Assembly (NCBI GenBank): GCA_963920525.1
Contig: OY986438.1
Span: forward strand, 50,197,288 to 50,261,287
Source of the DNA: Dichetophora obliterata
Lineage: Eukaryota > Arthropoda > Insecta > Diptera > Sciomyzidae
Direction: 5' to 3'
Length of the DNA stretch: 64,000 nucleotides
Below are positions 33,511 to 43,161 of the stretch, piece by piece; position 1 is the first letter of the stretch, and the number at the start of each line of letters is the position of its first letter. A program made the translations under genes and the position numbers. The notes under the pieces were generated by a model. It was not told the DNA's origin. It did no database searches and saw only the letters and a program-made list of their open reading frames with translations.

Positions 33511-34011
33511 TTTTTTTTATGGCATAATGGCTAAAATGATAAAAATAAGTGAATAAGACATTTGTATAATTAATAAAAACACTTCATCGTGCAAAGAACG
33601 GCCTTACTCAAGTGGCCCATGTCTGTCCACAAATAGTGGCCCACTTCTGCCTACAAGCTCCTTTTTTTGCATATGCATTCCACAAAAACACAACGTGAAT
33701 GATGGGCAAAAATCACTTTGCATAACAAAGATAACATGTTCAACTAACATATTGCATATTTACCTGAGTATTTCTCGTAAAAATTCGATCACAAATCGTA
33801 TGAAAGGGTACGAGGGTAAAAGCTTTCTCGCCAAAATCTGCAGCACGTTTCTCTGGACAGTGCGAAAGCAGGTTAATAACCCACAAATGCTTATAAAAAG
33901 TGACCTTGGGTCAAAATACGATAATTAATGTGCGCGGTTTCACATAGATGTCACTAATCTTAAAATTACTTGGGTGGCCCACTCCAACCTGTGGCCCACG
34001 TCTGTCTACAT

Positions 34012-36597
34012 TAACCTACTTTTTTAGAAAACATCTTCTAAAATATGCCTTAATTTCAATAGCTTTTGCCTAAAACCTCCCTTAAAAATTATTTCTTTAG
34101 TTATTATAAACTGGATCAAGAAATTTTGATTTGCTTTAGTTATTTTGCAAAAAAGCAATAATTTGTGTAGTTTTATAAAATTAATTTCGCAGTATTTGTT
34201 TACTTTTTGCTAAAATATTCGAACATGATTATGGAATTTTGCTTAATCTCAAATAAATTAAGAAAACAGTTTGATGCAATCAGGCACACTGTTCATTTTT
34301 TTTTTGACAAAACAAGCAAAATTAAAAGATGAAAACAAACAAGAGAAACGTTATGGGCTTTATTTTTAAACTTAATTAAAACTGAAGCTTCCGTTATACT
34401 TTCAAACCAGTAAAAACAAAAAATAAACCAATGCTTTCGTTATCGTTTGCCAGGATAACGCTTTAGTGTTGAATTGGGAGTGATTGTTTATTTTAATTAA
34501 TCATACAAAAATACTTTAGTTTTAACAAAATAAATCGTAAACCTCACACTTAATACGATCAATAAAAACAAGCAGTGAAAGCAAAAAAACCACTCAGAAA
34601 TTTTATCCGCAAACTGTTAAATTTTTGCAAAAACCGATAAGCTAAATGCAAGCGCAATGAATTTATTGGCTCAAACAAAAGCAATTTGCCCCAGCGCGCC
34701 TCAAAGAAGGCAATTAAGACTTTTGCATTTGGTTATGTATTCAAAGCGCTTAGAATACGCTTAAATCAGAGACAGTCGTCGGGAATGGTAGCAAGCGGCT
34801 TCCTGGTCGTATATAGCATTCCAATTAATGCGAGCGAATTGCGACCACTGCTGTGTCCGTAACGGCTTAGCAACCAAGACCATGACCAGGACGAAGTCAA
34901 CTGTACGAAATAAATCAAGGCTAATGGTAACAACAGATTGTTGCCGTTTGCGCTCACCTTGTTGCCACGTTATGATTTAATTAAAGTACGGTGCAATTTC
35001 GTTGTCGAGTAGAAATGTGTTACAAGCCGTTAATTGCCTTTTTTTGTTGAGCCTGCAGCACATGGGAAAAAGCTAGTGAAGAATTTTAAGCAATACTTAA
35101 TGGTTGAACAATCATACCTAGATGCAGTTTTAATTAAAAAAACGGAATGAATTTTAAGCCGTAACATTACAAATTGAAGAATAGGCGTTTTGTTCAAAGC
35201 AAAGCAAATTGTAATCTACTGAATGGAAGCTGGTGAATGTAGTCCGTGAAATAAGAATGCAATTTGATAACAAAAGCTCTCCTCCGCATGCAATCTCAGC
35301 AAGCTAATGTTTGGTGTGGTATCTATAGGTAGTGGCGCAACATCAGACCATTTTTGCAATAGAAACAAAAGCAAAAGCATTTTAGTCCAGAAATCGGCAA
35401 ATTAGTTTGATCAGAAGCCTTGGCTGTAGCGCTATGTGATTATGCTACCGTCTTAAAACTGTGTGCAACACCAGTCTCAGTTACAAGAAGATAACAAAGT
35501 AAAACCAAGGCCGTTGCCAAGGGGATTTTTCGGGGATTAAACCCCTCCCAGAGGGTCGAAATTTTAATAAAACTTAATGCATTTAAATAATTATTTCATT
35601 GAATCACTTAAATATGTTCTAAAAAATCTTCACAAATCATATATTGAAGTTGCGTTTACGTGTAAAAGCCTTTGTCATGAGTTTAATCTTGTAACCAACT
35701 ATAGTGAAAACCAATGCATCATGATTTATTGTATCAAACATGATACATTCAAAATTACCATCACTATTGTTTTCACTACCCTTGACATTGGCAGTTTTAG
35801 ATGATGGTAGTGATGATAACTGAGAAGCCAACAGTAATGACACACACATATAAACTGAAAAAGTTTTCTAATTCGAACCGCCTAGAAATATTTTAAAGTA
35901 TACTTTGGTCAACAACTGATTTACCTGTAACAAAATTTAAATTTCAGCATTCATGGTTTTGCCGCTGGAGTTGGTTGGCTTACTCCAAATACTGACCCGA
36001 GGAAAAGTTTTATGTGAATCGTTAAGGAAAACTTGTGCATTTTAAGGTTTTAAGATTTATGTAGTTTATGTAAAAGTTTATGTAAGGCATGAACGCACTC
36101 ATTTAAACTCATTAAAGTTATTTGTCATTTGCCCTGTTAACACATTTGATGAGCGGTTTGAAATGTGAACACCTCTCTTCACATAAAAACGTATGCTAGA
36201 TAACAGTACGCACTAAATAGACGAAGCAAGAGAATAGATAGATGATACACATTTCGTTCAATTGTTGTTGATGTTTGTCGTGTGTATACAATAGTTAGTG
36301 TCATCGAAAAGGCAACGAAAGGATGGTCGTACAGTTGTTGCTTTCAATACAACACAATGATAAAAGTCATCATCATAATGCATAATGCGTGAGCATGCAA
36401 AGTTGTCGTACACTTTTTATTACTTCACCGGCAACATATTTACATAAAAATTTTGTCTATAGAAAGGTATTCTGGAGTAGATTTGCGGTATATAATTATT
36501 ATTTGTATATGTTATCCGTAAGGCAGATATAAGTAAGTTACAAAATATCGATGTTTTCCCCATATATAACTAACGCAAAATATTCAATAAAAAAAAT
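34012..36597. other. unrecognised AT-rich interval
   Basis: No gene that I can support. At 34766-34980 (minus) a 63-codon frame of more balanced composition starts with a hydrophobic, signal-like segment (NNLLLPLALIYFVQLTSSW) directly after a splice-donor-like AAGGTGAGC. It has no ATG and no homology that I recognise. The rest is low-complexity DNA. Confidence 0.4.
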
Positions 36598-36720
36598 GTA
36601 TAGCAGTGAGGGGACTGCCGACCAAAGGGAAAACCTATACATAAAATATTAGTATTCCCTGGAAGACGTTGTCCTGCCACGACCGCCTTACTGCTATAAA
36701 AGAATTTTCCTGCTAATATA
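36598..36720 (-). mobile_element. short inverted-repeat element, copy B
   Basis: Reverse-complement match to 5276-5410: TAGCAGTGAGGGGACTGCCG at 36601 and GTCCTGCCACGACCGCCTTA at 36671. The ends TATAGCAGTGAGG and CCTTACTGCTATA are inverted with respect to each other, giving a hairpin-capable unit. Confidence 0.7.
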
Positions 36721-37494
36721 GGGTTTCAACTGAAAATCAAAAAGTTCTAAAAGTTCCGCCATGATCTTGTTCTTTTCTGTGCGTCCTTGTTTGTAGATTT
36801 CCTTGATAATTGTTGTTGGCACACTTAGCTGGAAATTTTTTGTAGACGTTGTGAATTCTAATAGTGTAGCTACAGTCGGCATATGAAATTAGAATTATTT
36901 TTGTTAAGAGCTTATAGCAATTTATTAAATTTTTTATATATTACTGTAATTTATAAAGTAATTTATTTAAATTATTTCATTATTGAATTAATATGAAAAA
37001 TTAAAGTTTATTTATATCTATTTATATCATGACACTAACACAATATATATTTCAATATACCATTTCTCTATTGCGTTGTGTATTAAAAATAGAATATTAT
37101 AAAATTAAGAAATATTTATAGCATATAATTTATATATAATTCATATAAGAAATTAAAGCTAAACATTTTAAAAAATAGAATGCTTGGGATAAGCAGACTT
37201 TAGTTATTCAATTACTACTGAAAATATTAATTATTTTGCAGGTTGATTACGTAATTGTTATTATATAAATATACATAAATACTCTTTAAATTTCCTCAAT
37301 GAGTTAAATTGTTCATATATATGAACTATATATATGTATATATGTATATATGTATATATGTATATATATGTATGTACATATATGTATCTATGTATTTCCG
37401 ATACGGTAACACTTTTACTAAAAACAAATAGATTTACCAATATTATATATACTCTTTTATTCATATGCATAAACTGTTTCCTAAATTAGTTCGA

Positions 37495-38043
37495 TGTCAT
37501 ATGCTGACTGTAGCTTCAAATAAACATCTACAAAAAATTAAAGCTTACTGAACAACAACAACTACTTAGTAAATTTACAACAACAACGCAAAGAGAATGA
37601 CAAGATCCCAGCGGTTGCGCAGCTTTAAAGGGGATGAACCGAATTGGCGGCGTAAAATATACAGCACTTTGCATGCTATATTTTCTGTTTGCCTGCTAGC
37701 AAGATCTCAAGTGGAGGGAGGCATTAAAAGAGGCTTCAGAGCTAGCTGCTGAAATAAAATGAAATTTCAATTTTTCATATTTGTATTTTGTTTGACTGTC
37801 GTGAAGTCTCTTTTAATGCCTCCATTTTAGATCTTGCTAGCAGGCAAACAGAAAAAATAGTAAGCAAAGTGCTATTTATTTTTCGCCGCCAATTCGGTTC
37901 ATCCTTTCTAACGCTGCGCAATCGCTGTGATCATGTCATTCTCTCTGCATTTTTGTTGTAGATTTGCTTGGCAATTGTTGTTGTGCAGTTAGCTTTAATT
38001 TTTTTGTAGATGTTATTTGGTAGCTACAGTCGGCATATGACAA
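37495..38043. mobile_element. complete foldback element, ~245-bp arms
   Basis: The left arm starts GTCATATGCTGACTGTAGCT (37497 on) and the right arm ends with the inverse of GTCATATGCCGACTGTAGCT (38043). The arms of about 245 bp remain alignable throughout: ACATCTACAAAAAATTAAAGCT, ACAACAACAA, TTGCGCAGC, GATGAACCGAATTGGCGGCG, TTTCTGTTTGCCTGCTAGCA and AGATCT. The unpaired centre is about 50 bp. No ORF. The arm family also builds the composite at 3.25-5.12 kb and the single arm at 38.63 kb. Confidence 0.8.
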
Positions 38044-38183
38044 CCGAAGTATTTTTATAACGCTTTATATATATGTACATAAAAACACTTACACAAAAAA
38101 CCTGCAAAATAAATTTATATTTACAGTTGTAATTTAATTACTACAGTCTGCTTATCATAAGCGTTCTATTTCTTATCGCCTTA

Positions 38184-38307
38184 TGTTGTAAATCGAAAAC
38201 GCAAACAAACGACAAGTAAGACACGAAAAGCAACACCTTTTTTTATACAAAATTCTATTGCTTTTCGTGTCTTGCTTGTCGTTGGTTTGCGTTTTCAATT
38301 TACAACA
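38184..38307. repeat. long hairpin, ~49-bp stem
   Basis: GTTGTAAATCGAAAACGCAA and the rest of the left stem (38184-38233) pair with the right stem ending GCGTTTTCAATTTACAAC (38258-38306), with about three mismatches and a loop of about 25 bp. If transcribed it would form a long near-perfect hairpin RNA. Confidence 0.85.
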
Positions 38308-38628
38308 CTAGGCGGTTAAACTGTCTACGTACATTTATTACATGAAATTATATATAATTTATATACTATATCTATTTCTCATATATTCTTATTTAAATAC
38401 ACAACACAAAATTTATATAGCGTGCATGTATATTGTGTTATTATTTAAAAAGATATAAAAAGATTTTAATTTTTAAATGAATTCAATAATGAAATAATTT
38501 AAAAATATGATATGAATTATATGTATATATTTTTGATATGGTAGTATATTTAGTTAAAAGAAATAATTTCAGCTATTTATACAAAATTTCAAAAATTGAT
38601 TTAAACTCTTATCTAAAATAAATCAGTT

Positions 38629-39265
38629 GTCATATGCCGAATGTAGCTAGAAAAGTCTAAAAAAAATTCCAGCTAACTGTACAACAACAATTACATTTCA
38701 AATCTACATCAACAACGCAGTGAAAATGGAAAGGTTCACAGCGGTTGCGCAACGTTAGAGGGGATGGACGAATCAGCGTCAGAAAATAAACCGCATTTTG
38801 CTTGCTATGCTTTCTGTTTGCCTGCTAGCAAAATCTCAAGTGGTGGAATGGCAAAATTAGACAAGATACTGCTAAAGCGGAAAGCCGGTGACCGAAACTG
38901 TCAAAACGAAGTTAACATTTCATACAAAATATGCAACCAAAGAGAATGCAATAGCCGCATTCAGCGCAGACAACAGTTGGCAACTGTTGTGTAAAAATTC
39001 GCTGAATGGTACAAATTTGGTAGCGCTAACTGAAGTAGCGCAAATTTGGTAGCGCATATGCGGCCTATATGAAAGCAAAAATTGGCCAAAATACCAAAAT
39101 GGCTGAGCTTAACAGTTACTAATAAAGAGAACACATTCAGCCCTAACACTACCTTGCCTAGTTGTACTATGAGTGGTGGCATCAAAAGGGACTTCACGGC
39201 CAGTCAAACAAAAACAAAATATCAAAAATTTTAAATTTATTTTATTTTAACCTGCAGCAGCTCTA
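38629..39265 (+). mobile_element. single-arm foldback fragment with nested insertion
   Basis: Begins GTCATATGCCGAATGTAGCT and follows the foldback arm to about 38850, then continues in sequence shared in inverse with 3248-3720. The stretch 38951-39063 is a piece of the inner element of 3972-4495, inserted into that shared sequence and absent from the equivalent place at 3640. Ends at 39265 with TAGCTCTACATATACATTG-like text shared with both arms of the composite at 3.25-5.12 kb. Confidence 0.6.
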
Positions 39266-39294
39266 CATATACATTGAAAAAGGCTATATCATTC

Positions 39295-39490
39295 AATGTT
39301 TCGCAGCGGAGCAAAAGTAGGGGGAAAAAAAACAATGCGTCAGCAGAGGAACTATTGATGGTTGCTTGCTACATTTGCAGAGCGCCTTGTAGTCAAGATC
39401 CAAGAGCGTCATTTAAAAACATACTCGCAGTCGTAGTTGATGACGAGAGTTACCAAAATCGTTCAACGAGCCTTAAGAAGTTTTCACTTC
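39295..39490 (+). repeat. dispersed repeat, copy 2
   Basis: Matches 2655-2880 in inverse: GCGTCAGCAGAGGAACT, TTGATGGTTGCTTGCT, GATGACGAGAGTTAC, AAAATCGTTCAACGAG and AAGAAGTTTTCACTTC. It abuts the left arm of the foldback at 39491. Confidence 0.7.
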
Positions 39491-40092
39491 AAAAAAATAA
39501 CGAAAGTGCTCGAGTTTGTGTGTGCGTGGGCCAACGATATCCCGGTGTATCACCAAGTGCAGCAAAGCTAAATTGGCTTTCTTTGCTGGTGAACGTCCTC
39601 CAAGTACCACCACCAGCAGCACAAGCAAGTGCAGTGCAAAATTTGTTGCTAGCTAACATCCTCCAAGTGCCACGAGCAACAGCACAAGCAAGTGCAGCTC
39701 AAATTTCTTGCTAGCCAACATGTGCCAACAAGTGCCACAGCAAAAGCACAAGCCAATGAAGCGCAAATTCTCCGCTTTCAATTTATTTAATTCACGCCGG
39801 AGTATAATGGCAGAAATTTGCCTCTGCGCTTGAGACATGCTGAAATGGTGCTTCTGAAATATTGGAGAGTTGACCAGTCAATTGAATTGTACTGCACTTG
39901 CTGGTGCTGCTGGTGATGGCACTTGGAGGATGTTGGCTAGCAACAAATTTTGCACTGCACTTGCTGGTGGTGGCACTTGGAGGACGTTCGCCAGCAAAGA
40001 AAGCCAATTTAACTTTGCTGCACTTGCTGATGCACCGGGAGATCGTTGGCCCACACACACGCACACACATACTCAAGCACTTTCGTTATTTT
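39491..40092. mobile_element. foldback element with ~200-bp arms and internal subrepeats
   Basis: The left arm (39491-39695) and right arm (about 39885-40092) are inverted copies sharing AATAACGAAAGTGCT, GGGCCAACGAT, AAGTGCAGCAAAG, TTGGCTTTCTTTGCTGG and CAAGTGCAGTGCAAAATTTG. Inside each arm a motif of about 70 bp (CTCCAAGTGCCA ... GCACAAGCAAGTGCAG ... TTGCTAGC) is repeated two or three times. The frames reading A-Q-A-S-A through it are translations of the repeat, not genes. Confidence 0.8.
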
Positions 40093-40330
40093 TTTTTTAT
40101 TTTGCTATTTTTTAAGTTTTTTAAGTTTACAATATTACAAGCAAATTGAATAAAATGCAAATTAAATAAAATATTTGCGCTAAGACACGTCAAAATTTGC
40201 AATTGTCAAAATTTTATCGTCCATTTGACACAGAAAACAAGACACATTTATTTCAACACACACAAATTTTATTCAACCTGATATTTTCTATCCTACCACG
40301 ACTGAAAAGTTTCCTTTTGACACTTACCCT

Positions 40331-40731
40331 TTACACGGAGGTTACACGAGACAGTACTGTTAAGACAGTCGCAACAAATTCACAAATTTTTACCCACACA
40401 CACTAACTTTTGCTACTGTCTGCTCTACTGCTTAAGTTTTTTGTAAACAGTTGCCGGGACAGTAGCTAGGAGAGTAGAATGATATTTAGCATATCAAGTG
40501 ACAGAATACGTGAAAATTCAATAGAATTAATGGAAAATTTGCAATACTTTGGCGTACTTGTAGTTTTAACAAAAATTTTCTTCATAAAATATAAATTTTT
40601 TACTATTTTGTCTACTGTCTTGCCAACTGTCTTACCAACTGTCTGTGCTCTTTTTCACAGACACAAAGTTTGACAATTAAAACGTATTTTTCACTGTCTT
40701 AACAGTACTGTCTCGTGTAACACCCGTGTTA
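40331..40731. mobile_element. PIF/Harbinger-like MITE, TTA TSD
   Basis: The TIRs are about 36 bp with two mismatches, centred on GTTACACGAGACAGTACTGT (40341 on) and its inverse ending at 40721. TTA stands immediately outside both ends (40331-40333 and 40729-40731), the 3-bp TWA duplication typical of PIF/Harbinger elements. The 395-bp interior is non-coding, with repeated ACTGTCT words at 40615-40650. Confidence 0.75.
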
Positions 40732-41324
40732 TGAACGAATTTATTAATAAAACAATGGTAGTTGACAACTCTGAAAATAAAATGCCGCAGTGGTGAAAAA
40801 AAAAACATGTGTGAAAATTGTCAAACTTTGTTAGATGATATATAATAAAATAAGAGCATACATGTAATTATTTGAATGTTCAACATATTCCTTTATCACA
40901 ACTTAAAGATTAAAATGTTAAAACACTCAATAAATACACTATTTTTTCTTGTTTACAAACGAAGTTCCAGCAGAAAAAAGCAGAAAAAGAAGAAAATCGT
41001 TCCATTTTTAAATCTCACCATGTTATCTCAGCAGCTGTTTAAGTAAAAGCAAATTTTTCAAAAATGTTGACAAATACAACAACTGAAGAAATTGCCAAAC
41101 TTTAAAAGCATAGACCAATATAAAGCGAATTAATAATAAGTATTGGTTGCAAACATCTTATTGCAACCAAACTTAAGTATTTATATACTAACAAACAGAT
41201 TATATGCATTAATTTCAGGAGTTGCCAAGTGATTTCTTTGTGAGCTTGCGGCCGATTAAGAACAAGAGTGACGATAATTGTTGATATTTTTATGCACAAA
41301 TACATGCAAACATTTTTTGAGGTT
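40732..41324. other. AT-rich DNA without recognised gene
   Basis: Nothing coding or structural seen. Confidence 0.4.
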
Positions 41325-42165
41325 GCCCAGTGGGCATTTTAGCTAGCGATACGCAAAAGAATGCATGCTAGCAGTGCTCTTGTTGGCGTCAATATACCTT
41401 CCATGATCGCTGCATTGATGAGTGCTTTTGTAAGGCCTACCTTTTGAAGGTTTGGAGTCTTTTCCTGTTATTTTATATAAAAAAAATTTTAAAAATTATA
41501 AATGATCAGATCAATTAAAAACAAATCAAATCTTAAAGAAAAAACAAAAAAAAAATTCATTTTTTTTTCCGACTTGGGACGCGAACCCAGGTCTCCGAAA
41601 TCTAACACATTGCATATCACATTATATGAAAACTTTTATATGGAAAACTTCTAAGTCTTTTCTATTATTTTTTTATGAAGAAATTTACAAAAAAAATGCC
41701 AAAAAAATTTTTAAATGGACAGAAAAATTTGTAAAAAATTTAGATTTTTAAAAAAAATAGAAAAAAAATTTTTTTTTGGGCCGAGCTGGGTTGCGAACCC
41801 GCGCTCCCGAAAACTTACTTTCATTTGTAATGATGCAAAATAAGCTGAATTTTCTTATCAACTGAGGTGGACGAGTGGGTAAGATACCAGACCGCCAGCT
41901 GAGAGGACGCTGGTTCAAATCTGAAATTTGTCAAAAGTTTTTTATTTCAAGTTGATATTTATATTGCTTTTCTTTCTAATGTACATTCTAAAGAAGGGCT
42001 TCTAGCAGGCTTCTTTAGAGTCGCGAGAGCGGAAGGCCTAGAAAATTTTCTCGTTTCATATAAAAAAGCTTATGGGCTTGGAAACGAGCACGGAAGGGCT
42101 AAGAAATCCATATGATGGCCTGCTAGAAGCGCTTCAAAGACCTGCTTTTGCCCACTGGGTGTTTT
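41325..42165. mobile_element. element with CCCAGTGGGC ends and tRNA-like segments
   Basis: GCCCAGTGGGCATTTT (about 41326) and TTTTGCCCACTGGGTG (about 42147-42162) are an inverted pair at the edges of a unit that interrupts dispersed repeat copy 3. Inside, minus-strand box-B-like text GGTTCGCAACCC (about 41783-41801) and a second degenerate form near 41578-41590 occur, plus a plus-strand tRNA-like segment at 41866-41932. Internal complementary words GCTTCTAGCAGG (41999) and CCTGCTAGAAGC (42119) support a foldback tendency. Confidence 0.5.
41866..41932 (+). other. tRNA-like sequence (pseudo-tRNA)
   Basis: GGTGGACGAGTGGGTAAGAT resembles a box A region and CTGGTTCAAATCTG resembles box B, with spacing near that of a tRNA gene. 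The acceptor stem does not pair and the T stem is weak, so it is probably a SINE head or decayed tRNA, not a working tRNA gene. Confidence 0.45.
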
Positions 42166-42290
42166 CTAATTTTCCTATCTTGTTATCTTTGCTGTCTGTA
42201 TTGATGACGAGAGTTCCTCGGAAAAATACGATTTACAAAGATTTACCCTCTACCAAAATCGTTCAACGCGCCTAAAGAAGTTTTCACTAC
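42162..42290 (+). repeat. dispersed repeat, copy 3
   Basis: CCTATCTTGTTATCTTTGCT, GTCTGTATTGATGACGAGAG and AAGAAGTTTTCACTAC match the reverse complement of 2655-2800. The left part of this copy was displaced by the element at 41325-42165. Confidence 0.7.
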
Positions 42291-42904
42291 AAAAAATTAA
42301 AATAAATAAAATAAGGAAATAATATTTAAAAAGAAAAATATCAAAAATAAGGGTAATTTTTGAACAAATCGCACACTTTCCAGAACTTGATGTCTCGGAT
42401 TCGGCCGAAATTTATTATAATTTTTTTTAGTAAAATAAGTTCACACGTGCATGGGGATTTTTTTCGAAAATTTTTTTAACGGAATACCATTATGTCAACA
42501 GGACATAATTTAAAAAATTTTGAGTGTCTGTGTCACTTAAATCAAAATATCTCAGGTTGTGGGGACCCGATTTTGTTTGTTTTGTACTCGTTGAACTAAT
42601 AATTTGTTATACTATAATTCTACATTAAAAGTTCTTTTTTACAATAATAAATAAATACATAAATGAATGAAGTTTGCAAACGGCTTTTTCATGCTCGTGC
42701 CCCAGGTAAATGATATTTTTGACATCACCAATAAATGCGCAATACATTTTTACAAAATAAAAAAAAGGAGCAATTTCTTATATATTTTATACAAATATTT
42801 GTTCACCGCGCGCTTTATGTGCATGCAGCCAAATTTGCAAGCTAGCGAGGACAGCATGCATAAACACATAGCTTTAATCTTATTAAACGCTTTTATTTTT
42901 TTTT
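42291..42904. other. AT-rich DNA without recognised gene
   Basis: Nothing coding; A/T-rich to the poly(A)-like tail of LINE C at about 42890-42910. Confidence 0.4.
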
Positions 42905-43161
42905 ATTATTTTATTCGCGAAGGGGGAACCTTCAAAAGGCCCCACCGTGCAGGTGGGAGTGTACGATTTTTACGCACTAAACCTACATGATACCTCGCGG
43001 TATCATAACCTCCGCATTGAATCTTCGACCCTATAGAACCCCGCGGGACCGCCGTAAAGCATAATTTCGCGGGGCTTGGGAACAGCACTAGGCTGGAAAC
43101 TGTTTGGCTACTGCCGGGATCTACTGTGGAATGGTCGTCGGGTCAACAACCTTTACCTCAT

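Larger units (their letters stand above)
31449..34011 (-). mobile_element. TIR element encoding a PHD-type zinc finger
   Basis: After removing the mariner, the left end reads TGTAGACAGAAGTGGGCCA (bases split between 31450-31453 and 32772-32786). The right end is TGGCCCACGTCTGTCTACA at 33992-34010. The two match in inverse with one mismatch, and both are preceded by AT or TA. End-like motifs also occur inside at 33612-33630, 33636-33654 and near 32972. The element minus the mariner is about 1.24 kb. CAG at the TIR start with nearby TA could fit a pogo-like element, but the superfamily is not established. Confidence 0.75.
36721..38770. mobile_element. foldback cluster with inverted AT-rich spacers
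   Basis: The complete foldback element at 37495-38043 is flanked by spacers (36890-37490 and 38044-38628) that are themselves degenerate inverted copies, for example AAATTATTTCATTATTGAAT near 36970 and its inverse near 38483. Outside these lie a right arm end (GCTACAGTCGGCATATGA, 36868-36886) and a left arm start (GTCATATGCCGAATGTAGCT, about 38629). The whole 2-kb region can fold as nested hairpins. A microsatellite of TATATG type is at 37315-37400. Confidence 0.65.

Noticed and set aside
37261..37470. 69-residue frame rich in Ile/Tyr/His
   Set aside because: Translation of the TATATG microsatellite.
39274..40149. Ala/Gln-rich frames on both strands
   Set aside because: Translations of the tandem motifs in the foldback arms; present on both strands because the element is palindromic.
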